From: Acidobacteriota bacterium
GTDB lineage: Bacteria > Acidobacteriota > Holophagae > Holophagales > Holophagaceae
DNA: 64,000 nt
Assembly: GCA_016195985.1 (NCBI GenBank)
Contig: JACPYP010000022.1
Location: 186,001-250,000, forward strand
Direction: 5' to 3'
The translations under genes and the position numbers were made by a program. Below, in pieces: positions 17,041 to 25,197 of the stretch. Position 1 is the stretch's first letter; each line of letters begins with the position of its first letter. The notes beneath the pieces were generated by a model. The model searched no databases and was not told where the DNA came from. It worked only from the letters and a program-made list of their open reading frames with translations.

Positions 17041-17091
17041 TTGAAATGCCTGGCCATGAAAATCGCCTGATCGATTATTTTAAACACTATA
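17041..17091 (+). promoter_or_regulatory. Upstream block shared with 6885-6936; candidate enhancer site
   Basis: TTGAAATGCC, AAAATCGCCT, GATCGATT and TTTTAAA in the same order and at nearly the same distance from the -24 element (90 bases) as the block at 6885. It contains an AATCG-N6-CGATT inverted repeat (17061-17076), a plausible half-turn-spaced site for an activator dimer. It starts 16 bases after the activator gene's stop. Confidence 0.6.
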
Positions 17092-17130
17092 AAAGATAAA
17101 CTTGATTAACACCAAATACGCCTAATGCCT

Positions 17131-17147
17131 TGGCTCGGACTTTGCGA
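17131..17147 (+). promoter_or_regulatory. Sigma-54 (-24/-12) promoter of the outer-membrane channel/ABC exporter unit
   Basis: TGGCTCGGACTTTGCGA. The invariant GG (17132-17133) and GC (17144-17145) are exactly 10 bases apart, and the -12 part TTTGC is consensus. Transcription would start near 17157, which rules out the long in-frame start codon at 17130 for the downstream gene. Confidence 0.72.
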
Positions 17148-17231
17148 TTGCAATCGGGTGCCTCCTTCGATTTGGACCCTATGGTCACCTTCCGGAGTCA
17201 CGCACCCAACCACCTTCCTGGAGATCTCCCC

Positions 17232-18590
17232 GTGGAACCAAAGCACCCCCATGCGGCCCTGGCTGCATCCGCCATCCTTTCGCTCCTGGGAGCCACGCCA
17301 TGCCTGAGCCAGACGCCCCCAAGCGATTCCAAATATGAATTCGGTTTCGAAGAGCGCGTTCGCTCTGAGGACTGGGACAACATCGCCGATCACAACAATG
17401 CCAAGGCGGATTACCGCACGCACTACCGTTTCCGCACCCGGGCCTGGCTCACCGCCAACCTGACCAAGGATCTGGAACTCTCTGCGGGCCTCTGCAGCGA
17501 AAACCGCAAGACCACCCGCCCTGAGAATTTCCGGTACAACGGCCGTGAAGTCGTCTTTGACACGCTCTACCTCGACTACACCTTCTCTCCCGCCTTTTCC
17601 GTGCGGGTGGGGCGCCAGAACTTGATGCGCGGCGAAGGCTTCGTCCTTTTCGACGGCAGTTCAGGCGACGGCTCCCGCACCACCTACTTCAACGCCATTG
17701 ATGCCACCTTCACCTGGAGCAAGTCCAAGCTGGAGTTCCTGGTCATTTCTGATCCCAAGGAAGACAAGCTTCCGGTGGTCAACGAAATCAAGAATCCAGC
17801 GGAAAAAGTCCTGCTCAATGAATGGGATGAGCAGGGTCTTGGCCTCTACTACACCGGCCGGGAGATCCCAGGTACCAGCCTGGAAGGCTACTATTTCTAC
17901 AAGACGGAGAAGAAGGACTACCGGGCGGTCACGTCGCCGGCCCTCCAGCCTGACAGGCGCATCCACACCCTGGGAGGCCGAGTGGTGCAGGACCTGCAGG
18001 GCGGATGGACGCTGAGCGCGGAGGCCGCGGGCCAGCAGGGTACCCAGGATGCTCGTCCGGGCACACTCGACCATGCCAGGGACATCAGCGCCTGGGGCGG
18101 GTATGCCCGCACGAAGAAAACCTTCGAAGGCGGCTGGAAACCCTCGGTTTCCTTGGCCTACATCGCCCAGTCCGGACAGGATCGCAGTTCCGACAAGATC
18201 ACGGCCTGGGATCCCATCTTCAGCCGCTGGCCCAAGTGGAGCGAGTTCTATGTCATCTCCGTGGCGCCGGAGAAGGCCATCGGCTACGCCACCAACAACA
18301 GCATGTGGGAAGCTGAATTCAAATGCAGCCCCACGAAGGCCCTGGACCTCCGCGCCACCCTCTACAAAATGGCCGCGATGGAAGCTCCCGCGGCTGCGCC
18401 GGGTCCGATCTTCAGCAATGGCAAGGACCGCGGCCTGCTCTGGCAGACCCGCGCGGACTACCGGTTCAGCCCGTCATTGAAGGGTCACGTGCTCTATGAG
18501 CATTTCACGCCGGGATCATTCTATTCCGGCGATGACTCCGGCCATTTCTTGCGCTTCGAATTCAGCTACACCTTCAAGACCCGTTTCTAG
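17232..18590 (+). CDS. Outer-membrane beta-barrel protein, alginate-export (AlgE)-like
   Basis: 452 residues from GTG 17232, preceded by GGAG. This start puts a clean signal peptide (EPKHPHAALAASAILSLLG...CLSQ) at the N terminus; starts further upstream (17181, 17130) give unlikely leaders, and 17130 precedes the promoter. The body reads FGFEERVRSEDWDN, RFRTRAWLTANLTKDLELSA, SVRVGRQNLMRGEGFVLFDG and ends in FSYTFKTRF with the terminal Phe of barrels, a layout seen in alginate-export-domain proteins. It heads a unit with an ABC-2 exporter, so it may be the outer-membrane exit or a solute channel. Confidence 0.72.
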   Translation: MEPKHPHAALAASAILSLLGATPCLSQTPPSDSKYEFGFEERVRSEDWDNIADHNNAKADYRTHYRFRTRAWLTANLTKDLELSAGLCSENRKTTRPENFRYNGREVVFDTLYLDYTFSPAFSVRVGRQNLMRGEGFVLFDGSSGDGSRTTYFNAIDATFTWSKSKLEFLVISDPKEDKLPVVNEIKNPAEKVLLNEWDEQGLGLYYTGREIPGTSLEGYYFYKTEKKDYRAVTSPALQPDRRIHTLGGRVVQDLQGGWTLSAEAAGQQGTQDARPGTLDHARDISAWGGYARTKKTFEGGWKPSVSLAYIAQSGQDRSSDKITAWDPIFSRWPKWSEFYVISVAPEKAIGYATNNSMWEAEFKCSPTKALDLRATLYKMAAMEAPAAAPGPIFSNGKDRGLLWQTRADYRFSPSLKGHVLYEHFTPGSFYSGDDSGHFLRFEFSYTFKTRF

Positions 18591-18599
18591 CCAACCGCC

Positions 18600-19520
18600 A
18601 TGACCCAGCCCGCCCTTCGGGTGCAGGGCCTCTGCAAGCGCTTCCTCCAGGTCCAGGCCATCGATGCCCTGGACCTGGAGGTGGCCGAAGGCGAGGTCTT
18701 CGGCATCCTCGGCCCCAACGGGGCCGGGAAATCCACCTGCCTGGAAATGATCGAGGGGCTCATTCCGCCTGATGCGGGAACCATCGAGGTGCTCGGCCTG
18801 AAATGGCAGCATCAGGGCCCCCTCATCCGGGCGCGCATGGGTGTGCAACTCCAGCGGAACGCCCTCTACAACAAGATCACGCCCCGGGAGGCCCTGACCC
18901 TGTACGGGAGCTACTATCCGCAATGCCTTTCCACGCCGGCCCTGTTGGAACGGGTTCAGCTTACAGACAAAGCTGACGACTACCACGGCACCCTGTCGGC
19001 AGGGCAACGGCAACGTCTGGCCTTGGCCATGGCCTTGGTGAACGATCCCGAACTGGTGTTTTTGGACGAGCCCACCACGGGCCTCGACCCCCAGGCCCGT
19101 CACTCCTTCTGGGAAGTGGTGCGCGGTCTCAAACGGGAAGGGCGGACCGTGATCCTCACCACCCATTACATGGAAGAAGCTGAAGCTCTCTGCGACCGCG
19201 TCGCCATCTTGGACCGCGGCAGACTCCTTGCCCAAGGCCGTCCCTCAGAGCTCATCCAGGAATTGGAACATCCAAGCGTGGTGGAGCTCACCTTCGATTC
19301 GCCCGAACCAGATCCGACCGCCTTCGCCGCGCAGCTTCGTCAGCCCATCAAAGCCTGCTCCCATCGCTGGGAGATCCCCACCCGCGACCCCAAGCACTTG
19401 CTTCCGCCCCTGCTCGACCTCACGAAGGAGACCGGGCTGAGCTTCCGGCAGATTCATGTCCGGCAGCCCACACTGGAGGATGTGTTCCTTCAGCGCACCG
19501 GCCGCCATCTGAGGGACTAA
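18600..19520 (+). CDS. ABC-2 type transporter ATP-binding protein
   Basis: 306 residues starting 9 bases after the barrel gene. Walker A GPNGAGKS near residue 38, signature LSAGQRQR near 134, Walker B LVFLDEPTTGLDPQAR near 155 and an H-loop TTHYMEEAEAL near 183 place it in the drug/polysaccharide exporter (DRA/CcmA) class. The C-terminal ~80 residues are the usual regulatory extension. It powers the permease encoded next to it. Confidence 0.9.
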   Translation: MTQPALRVQGLCKRFLQVQAIDALDLEVAEGEVFGILGPNGAGKSTCLEMIEGLIPPDAGTIEVLGLKWQHQGPLIRARMGVQLQRNALYNKITPREALTLYGSYYPQCLSTPALLERVQLTDKADDYHGTLSAGQRQRLALAMALVNDPELVFLDEPTTGLDPQARHSFWEVVRGLKREGRTVILTTHYMEEAEALCDRVAILDRGRLLAQGRPSELIQELEHPSVVELTFDSPEPDPTAFAAQLRQPIKACSHRWEIPTRDPKHLLPPLLDLTKETGLSFRQIHVRQPTLEDVFLQRTGRHLRD

Positions 19521-19530
19521 GGCCGCTGCC

Positions 19531-20577
19531 ATGTTCATCCACCAATTCCTCATGGAGTGCCGCCTCTACGCCCGGGACCGTGGCACCTTGTTCTGGACCT
19601 TCCTCTTCCCGGTGCTCGTGTTTCTGGCCCTTGGGGCCACCATCCAGGACAACCCCGAACCAAGCCTTGTCTGGGTGAAGGCCTCCCAGAAGAGCAGCAT
19701 AGATGCCAGCTTTCGAGTGGCCCTGGAGCAGGTCTCCATGCATGTGCAAGAAGTCGAGGCCAAGGAGGCCGAGGCTCGCTGGCGACGCGGTGAGACCGCC
19801 ATCCAAATGCAGTCGGAGGGAGCGGGTTATCGCCTTCGGATCAACCATGACCGCCTGGCCCAAGGGCGGCATGCGGCCCAGGTGGTGCAGCAGGTCTTCC
19901 TTTTGGAACAAGCCAAACGAAGCGGAACCCCTGCCCAGCTGATACCCGTGTCAATGGAAAGCTCCGGCCGCCCGAGCGTCCCCCGCTACGCCGCCTTCCT
20001 GCTGCCGGGCCTCATCGGCCTGAACCTCGTGTCGATCGGCCTCTTCAGCCTCGGCATGGTGAACGTGACCTACCGCGAACAGGGCTTCTTCCGCAGCCTT
20101 GCCGTCACCCCCCTGCCCCGTTGGATCTTCCTCTCCAGTCAGATCATGCAACGCTGGCTGGTGGTGATGGTGCAGGCCACGCTGCTCCTGGCCACCGGGT
20201 GGCTGGCCTTCGGCATCCACAACCAGGGTTCGCAGGTCAGCCTGTTCCTGCTGCTCACCCTCGGCTGCGCCTGTTTCATGTCCATGGGATTCGCCGTGGC
20301 CAGCCTCGCTCGCACGGCCGCGAGCTACGGCATTCTTTCCAACGCATTGTATTTCCCCATGCTGATGCTTTCAGGCGTGTATTTCAGCATGGAGACGGCG
20401 CCGTCCTGGATGCAGCGAGCGGTGGTGGTGCTTCCGCTCTCGCCGTTCCTCCGGGCCCTGCGCGGTGTGATGAACGATGGCGCTCCGCTCCTGGATCACG
20501 CACCGGGTCTGGTGATGGTGGTGGCCTGGACCGCTCTGGCCTTCAGCCTTGCCGCGAAACGGTTCTCCTGGCATTGA
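19531..20577 (+). CDS. ABC-2 type transporter permease
   Basis: 348 residues with an N-terminal helix (TLFWTFLFPVLVFLALGA), a ~140-residue extracytoplasmic domain, and a block of five helices at the C-terminal end. The conserved ABC-2 segment (LLPGLIGLNLVSIGLFSLGM, YREQGFFRSLAVTPLPRW) is present. It starts 10 bases after the ATPase gene. Substrate is unknown; coinduction with the RdhA-like operon suggests export of the same inducing or toxic compound. Confidence 0.88.
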   Translation: MFIHQFLMECRLYARDRGTLFWTFLFPVLVFLALGATIQDNPEPSLVWVKASQKSSIDASFRVALEQVSMHVQEVEAKEAEARWRRGETAIQMQSEGAGYRLRINHDRLAQGRHAAQVVQQVFLLEQAKRSGTPAQLIPVSMESSGRPSVPRYAAFLLPGLIGLNLVSIGLFSLGMVNVTYREQGFFRSLAVTPLPRWIFLSSQIMQRWLVVMVQATLLLATGWLAFGIHNQGSQVSLFLLLTLGCACFMSMGFAVASLARTAASYGILSNALYFPMLMLSGVYFSMETAPSWMQRAVVVLPLSPFLRALRGVMNDGAPLLDHAPGLVMVVAWTALAFSLAAKRFSWH

Positions 20578-20674
20578 CGCCCCACCGGCTCCAGCAATCA
20601 AACACGGGCGTGGACCGGACGTGGCCTCCAAATCAGGCTCCAGGAATTCTCGCGGAGGTTCCAGACGAGATGAA

Positions 20675-22261
20675 TCACCTCGCGGAGCCCTTCACCTTGC
20701 GGTCTCCAACGAAGATCCCGCGAGGACTGGACTGGATCGAGAGCCCCGGGATCCGCACCCAGTTCTCCTCGCGCTTGAGGTCCACCCAGTGGATTCCCGG
20801 GACTTTTTCCAGCTCGGTGATGAGTCCCTTCAGCTTCTCCAAGCCGAGATAGGGGTGGTAGAACACGCCCAGCAAGGCATCCCTGTACCGGGAGCGCTCC
20901 ATGGCTGTTCCGCGGATCCGGGCCGCGGCTTCCGGCTGGTCGCCCGGAACGAAACCCAGGTTTTCGGGGTAGGCCGCCATGCCATTCAGGAAAGCTGGCC
21001 GGCTGAGATGCAAGGTCGAAACCTGGTTTCTCCAGGTGGTGTCCGATACCTGCAGATGTCCGACGTAGGTTGAGAAGAATTCCGAAAGGCAGCGGTAGCC
21101 AGCCTGGGACATGGCGTAATGGGGCGCTTCGAATGCCAGGGGATAGAGCCGCTGGGCGGCCAGGGCTCGCACCCCTTGCCGGACGCGGGACCGGACGTAG
21201 GCCTGCTCATAGGCCTTCCCCTTGGCCAGCCACTCCGGAAGGTCCTCCGCGCTGACGGGCCGGTTCGAGGGTTCGTCCGGGTCCTGATAGACGGGACGGT
21301 CGCTTTCCACATCCCAGAATTCGAACCCCTCGCCCGTTTCCGAATTCCGGTACTGGTGGGTGTGGCCGTGCAGGATGATCGAGGCGCCGTTTTCCTGCAT
21401 GAACCGCAGGGCCTTGACAAGCCCGGGAGCCTCAGAGAGCTGCTTGAGCCGCCCCGTTTCAGGATTCCGGTACGTGGGAATGACGCCCGCCATGTAGGGG
21501 ATTTTTTTCTCCTTCAGGTAGGTTCCGATGGCGAGAAGGCTCCGGGCGTCGGTGTTGGGATGGATGTCCTCCAAACGGAGGTAGACGAGCGGAAAGGGGC
21601 GGGCGGCGGACTGATCGAAAAAGGCGAAGAGGGTCTCGCCGACGACGGGCAGGATCTCCTGATCCAGAGCCACTGGCGCGAGGTAGAACAGGTCGCCATC
21701 CGAAACGCAGAACGGCTTGCTGGCCCCGTCGAGAAAGGCCCAGGCGTGGACCATCCAAGCCGCCCCTGATCCGGCCTCGACCTTCTTCATCAGGTGCCTG
21801 ATGTCGAGTTGAAGCCTGGGCATGCCCTCGCCCGCCTGAAGGCCGTCGTACAACGCGTCCGTGGCGGCGATGATCCGGCTTGCGGCCCAGGGAACGCGCT
21901 GGATGCCGTTGCCGATGACCAGCGTCCGGCCCTGCCGCTTCTGGAGGTAGTCCGCCACGCTGCCCGGCATCTCGGTGTAAAGCCCTCCGAAGTAGACCAC
22001 GTGAGAAGGCCCCGCGCCTGCCGGGGCCACGAAGTCCTGGGCTTTCACCAGCGTCACCTGGGTGGAAAAGTGCCCCAGGAGGATCGCCAGGATATTCACC
22101 TGCTTCTCCAGGCTCTCTTCAGGCACGTTCAGGATGGCGAGCACCCGGGGTCCGGAAGGAGCGGCCGCCGGAAGGGGTCGCGCATCCGCCCCGGAAGCCA
22201 GCCCGCCCGCGAGGGACAGGACCAGGAACACCCAGCCCCGGAACCATCTAGGAACACGCAT
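20675..22261 (-). CDS. DUF2334 polysaccharide-deacetylase-like exported protein
   Basis: 528 residues from ATG 22261, with GGGAG just upstream and signal peptide (RWFRGWVFLVLSLAGGLASG). The central part matches the DUF2334 deacetylase fold: LRLEDIHPNTDA near residue 244 (metal/catalytic Asp), ILHGHTHQYRNS near 310 (metal His), then EAPHYAMSQAGYR near 400. It lies 82 bases after wecB on the same strand and ends the nfrB-nfrA-wecB unit. It could trim acetyl groups from the ManNAc-type glycan. This is inferred from the fold and the context. Confidence 0.78.
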   Translation of the reverse strand: MRVPRWFRGWVFLVLSLAGGLASGADARPLPAAAPSGPRVLAILNVPEESLEKQVNILAILLGHFSTQVTLVKAQDFVAPAGAGPSHVVYFGGLYTEMPGSVADYLQKRQGRTLVIGNGIQRVPWAASRIIAATDALYDGLQAGEGMPRLQLDIRHLMKKVEAGSGAAWMVHAWAFLDGASKPFCVSDGDLFYLAPVALDQEILPVVGETLFAFFDQSAARPFPLVYLRLEDIHPNTDARSLLAIGTYLKEKKIPYMAGVIPTYRNPETGRLKQLSEAPGLVKALRFMQENGASIILHGHTHQYRNSETGEGFEFWDVESDRPVYQDPDEPSNRPVSAEDLPEWLAKGKAYEQAYVRSRVRQGVRALAAQRLYPLAFEAPHYAMSQAGYRCLSEFFSTYVGHLQVSDTTWRNQVSTLHLSRPAFLNGMAAYPENLGFVPGDQPEAAARIRGTAMERSRYRDALLGVFYHPYLGLEKLKGLITELEKVPGIHWVDLKREENWVRIPGLSIQSSPRGIFVGDRKVKGSAR

Positions 22262-22343
22262 GCACACTCCCTCGCCGGCCGAGGCCGTCGATCCCATCCA
22301 TCATGAAAGGGAGGGCCCTCTGAAGATAGGCTGCGCCACGAGG

Positions 22344-23477
22344 TCAGGCTTCAGCCAGATCCCGCATGAGAACGGAGGCGATGCGCTGGGCGGAGCGTCC
22401 ATCCCCGTAGGGGAACCGAGGCCGGGCCATGCCGGCATACGCCTCCGGATCATTCCAGAGGGTTTCCACCTCCTGATCGAAGCGGTCCGGATCGCTGCCG
22501 ATCAGGCGCACCCCCCCGGCCTCCACCGCCTCCGGGCGTTCGGTCACGTCGCGGAAGACCAGCACCGGCCTACCGATGGCGGGCGCCTCTTCCTGGATGC
22601 CACCGCTGTCGGTGAGCACCAGATGCGCTTCCCGCATCACCGCCACCAGGCCGGGATAGCTGAGAGGCTCGATCAGCTGGACGTTCGGCAAGCCGGCCAG
22701 ATGTTCGCTGGCTGGACCCGCCACGTTGGGATTGGGGTGCACGGGATACACGAGACCCGCCTCGGGGTGGCGCTGGGCGAAGCGGCGCAGCGAACCGAGA
22801 ATGCGCTGGAGGGGTTCGCCGAAATTCTCGCGGCGGTGGAGGGTCACCAGCACTCGCCGCTCGCCCGCCTTCAGGGGGCGGACCACCGGGGGCAGGGCCA
22901 GGTCCGGCCGAGCCACCGTTTCGAGAAGCGCGTCGATGACGGTGTTGCCGACCACATGGATGCTGGAATCCGGAGTGCCTTCCCGCAGCAGGGCCGCGCG
23001 GGCCGTTTCCGTGGGGGCGAAATGCCAGCGGGCCAGCGGCGCCGTGAGGCGGCGCATGCCTTCCTCCGGAAAGGGCGAAAGCAGATCTCCGCTCCGGAGG
23101 CCGGCCTCCACGTGGCCGAACGGAATCCCAGAGAAATAGGCGGCCAGCGCCGCGCAGAACACGGTCGTGGTGTCTCCCTGGGCCAGCACCGCCTGGGCGC
23201 CGGAAGAGCGGAACACCTCCGCCAGGGCCGGAATGAGCCTGCCCGTGAGGTCGGGCAACGTCTGGCCTGGACGCATGGCATCGAGATCCCACTCGGTCCG
23301 CAGCTGGAACGTGTCCATCATCTGATCGAGCATGCCCCGGTGCTGGGCCGTGGCCAGAACCCTCGCGTCCAATCCAGCGGACTGGAGCGCCTTTACCACA
23401 GGGGCCATCTTGATCACTTCGGGCCGGGTGCCCATGACGCACACGACCTTCTTCGCCATTGCCGTTCCGTTCACCAT
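22344..23477 (-). CDS. wecB: UDP-N-acetylglucosamine 2-epimerase (non-hydrolysing)
   Basis: 377 residues from ATG 23477, chosen because AGGA lies 8 bases upstream; a later ATG at 23459 is also possible. It contains the whole family signature: GTRPEVIKMAPVV, QHRGMLDQM, QGDTTTVFCAALAA, HVEAGLRSGD and TDSGGIQEEAP. It interconverts UDP-GlcNAc and UDP-ManNAc. It starts 10 bases after nfrA, and the same trio (NfrA, NfrB, WecB) is needed in E. coli for the c-di-GMP-controlled ManNAc glycan used by phage N4 as receptor. Confidence 0.92.
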   Translation of the reverse strand: MVNGTAMAKKVVCVMGTRPEVIKMAPVVKALQSAGLDARVLATAQHRGMLDQMMDTFQLRTEWDLDAMRPGQTLPDLTGRLIPALAEVFRSSGAQAVLAQGDTTTVFCAALAAYFSGIPFGHVEAGLRSGDLLSPFPEEGMRRLTAPLARWHFAPTETARAALLREGTPDSSIHVVGNTVIDALLETVARPDLALPPVVRPLKAGERRVLVTLHRRENFGEPLQRILGSLRRFAQRHPEAGLVYPVHPNPNVAGPASEHLAGLPNVQLIEPLSYPGLVAVMREAHLVLTDSGGIQEEAPAIGRPVLVFRDVTERPEAVEAGGVRLIGSDPDRFDQEVETLWNDPEAYAGMARPRFPYGDGRSAQRIASVLMRDLAEA

Positions 23478-23487
23478 GGCCGGCATC

Positions 23488-25164
23488 CTAAAACCAGCAG
23501 GTGAGGGTGACGAACAGCCCCCCGCCCCGCCCGGCACTGCCGAGCCTGGAGCGCCCCTGGACCGTCAGTTCAACCCAGCTGGCTGGGGCGTGGCTCCGGT
23601 CCTCCCGGAACCAGCGGCGCAGCGAAACCCCTGCGCCCAGGCCGCCAGCGGAGGTTTCCTGCAGGCGGTTGTCGTAGTCTCCGGCCAGCACGAGATGGGG
23701 AGAAAGGACATTCCTGCCGTCGCCGGCGGGCAGACGCCAGGCGTGGCCCGCGCGGATTTCCGCCTGGTGGACGTACTGGCCCGTCTTGGCGAAAGTGGCC
23801 CCCTCGGTGTAGAAGCTCCAGTAATTCCAATCGGGCTGCCAGGGACGCAGATCCAACCCCCGGTCCAGCGAATAGGCGGCCCGGAACATCCAGTCGTCCA
23901 TGGCGAACCGGCCGGCCTTGATCAGCTTCTGCGCCGTCACGACAAGGTTCTCCGAGGAAAAGGGCTTGACCCGCACGCCAACGGCACCCTGAAGGGTCGG
24001 GCCTCCCGTCGTGCCCGCCCCGGCGGAGTAGAGGTTCTCGAAGGCCTGCAGGAACACCTGGACCATCCGGCCATTCCGCGCGAGGGCCTCGGGCTGCCAA
24101 TAGGCCTCGAGGCCCTGCTGCAGCACCTTCTGCTGGGACTCGACACCCGGAAGCAGGCCGCCCTGGCGGTAGGCGGTGCTCGACACCAGCCCCCCATTCC
24201 GGCTCAAACCCTCCACCTCGCGGCGGAGGCCGAAATCCAGCACAGGGTCGCGCTCGCCGGCTTTCTCCCGGGCCTCAATGCCCCTGGAGAAGCACTCGGC
24301 GGCCTCGGCGTTCTGTCCCGCCCGCTTGGCGGCATAGCCCGCATCCAGCCACGGGCCGGAGGGACTGGCGGCATCCAGGGCCGCGCGAAACTGCGCCAGG
24401 GCCTCGGCATCGCGTTGGCGGGCCAGGTATGCGTAGGCCAGGTCCAGCGCCACGCGGCGGTCCTTCGGATCATCCGAGCGCAGCGCCTCCAGGGCCTTCA
24501 ACTCAAGGTCCTTCTTCTTCGCCCCGCGGGCGGCATCGCAAAGGCCCTGCAGAAGGGTGCGCCGCTGCTCCGCCGCCGGGCCCATCGCCAGGGCTTTTTC
24601 GAACTCCGCGCAAGCGGCTTCCGGGCGGCCGCTGGCAAGCACCAGAAAGGCCCGGCGGGATTGATTCGCCAGCGCCGGCTCGCCATCAAGCCCCTCCAGC
24701 GCCGCCAGCGCCTCCCCCGGACGCCCCAGGGCCTGCAGCAGATCCACCAGGGCGGAACGCGACTTCTGGCGGATGTCTGTCGGAGCGGCCGGATCGGCGG
24801 AGAGGCGGCCCGCCGCCTCGAGCCCCTCGGCCAGCCGGCCCTGGCGCTGCCTCAGGTAGACCAGAAAGAGACGGGCCTCGGCGTTCCCCGCCAGGAGGCG
24901 CTGATTCACCGCCTCGGCCTCCTCCAGGCGCCCCATGGCGAACAGCAGCTCGCGCTTGAGGGCCAGCAGCTGCGGGTGGCCGGGAGCCAGGGCCAGGGCG
25001 CTCTCCGCGGCGTGCAGGGCGCCGTTCTGGTCCTGGTTCCGTTGCAGCCGGTAGGCCTCTTCCGCCAGGCGGTAGGGCTCGCCGTCCAGGGGCGCAGGCG
25101 CCTGGGCCAAGAGGGCCGGACCGGCGAGGAAGGCGGGCAGAAGGCCGGTGACGCGTCGATGCAT
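23488..25164 (-). CDS. nfrA: NfrA-like outer-membrane protein with TPR repeats
   Basis: 558 residues with signal peptide (RRVTGLLPAFLAGPALLAQ). Residues ~30-300 are tandem TPR-like helices (ALHAAESALALAPGHPQLLA, AFLVLASGRPEAACAEFEKA). The C-terminal ~220 residues form a beta-rich barrel-like domain matching the NfrA C-terminal domain (LQGAVGVRVKPFSSENLVV, AYSLDRGLDLRPWQPDWNYW) and end in VTLTCWF. It lies between nfrB (gap 33) and wecB (gap 10). NfrA is the outer-membrane partner that exports the glycan and serves as the N4 receptor in E. coli. This copy is shorter than E. coli NfrA (~990 residues). Confidence 0.85.
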   Translation of the reverse strand: MHRRVTGLLPAFLAGPALLAQAPAPLDGEPYRLAEEAYRLQRNQDQNGALHAAESALALAPGHPQLLALKRELLFAMGRLEEAEAVNQRLLAGNAEARLFLVYLRQRQGRLAEGLEAAGRLSADPAAPTDIRQKSRSALVDLLQALGRPGEALAALEGLDGEPALANQSRRAFLVLASGRPEAACAEFEKALAMGPAAEQRRTLLQGLCDAARGAKKKDLELKALEALRSDDPKDRRVALDLAYAYLARQRDAEALAQFRAALDAASPSGPWLDAGYAAKRAGQNAEAAECFSRGIEAREKAGERDPVLDFGLRREVEGLSRNGGLVSSTAYRQGGLLPGVESQQKVLQQGLEAYWQPEALARNGRMVQVFLQAFENLYSAGAGTTGGPTLQGAVGVRVKPFSSENLVVTAQKLIKAGRFAMDDWMFRAAYSLDRGLDLRPWQPDWNYWSFYTEGATFAKTGQYVHQAEIRAGHAWRLPAGDGRNVLSPHLVLAGDYDNRLQETSAGGLGAGVSLRRWFREDRSHAPASWVELTVQGRSRLGSAGRGGGLFVTLTCWF

Positions 25165-25197
25165 AGAGGGGCTCGGAGGAGGGCGGATCTGGGAGAT

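Noticed and set aside
17130-17231. Longer starts (17130, 17181) for the barrel gene
   Set aside because: 17130 lies before the predicted sigma-54 transcription start, and both would place the signal peptide inside the protein; GTG 17232 with GGAG gives a normal signal peptide.
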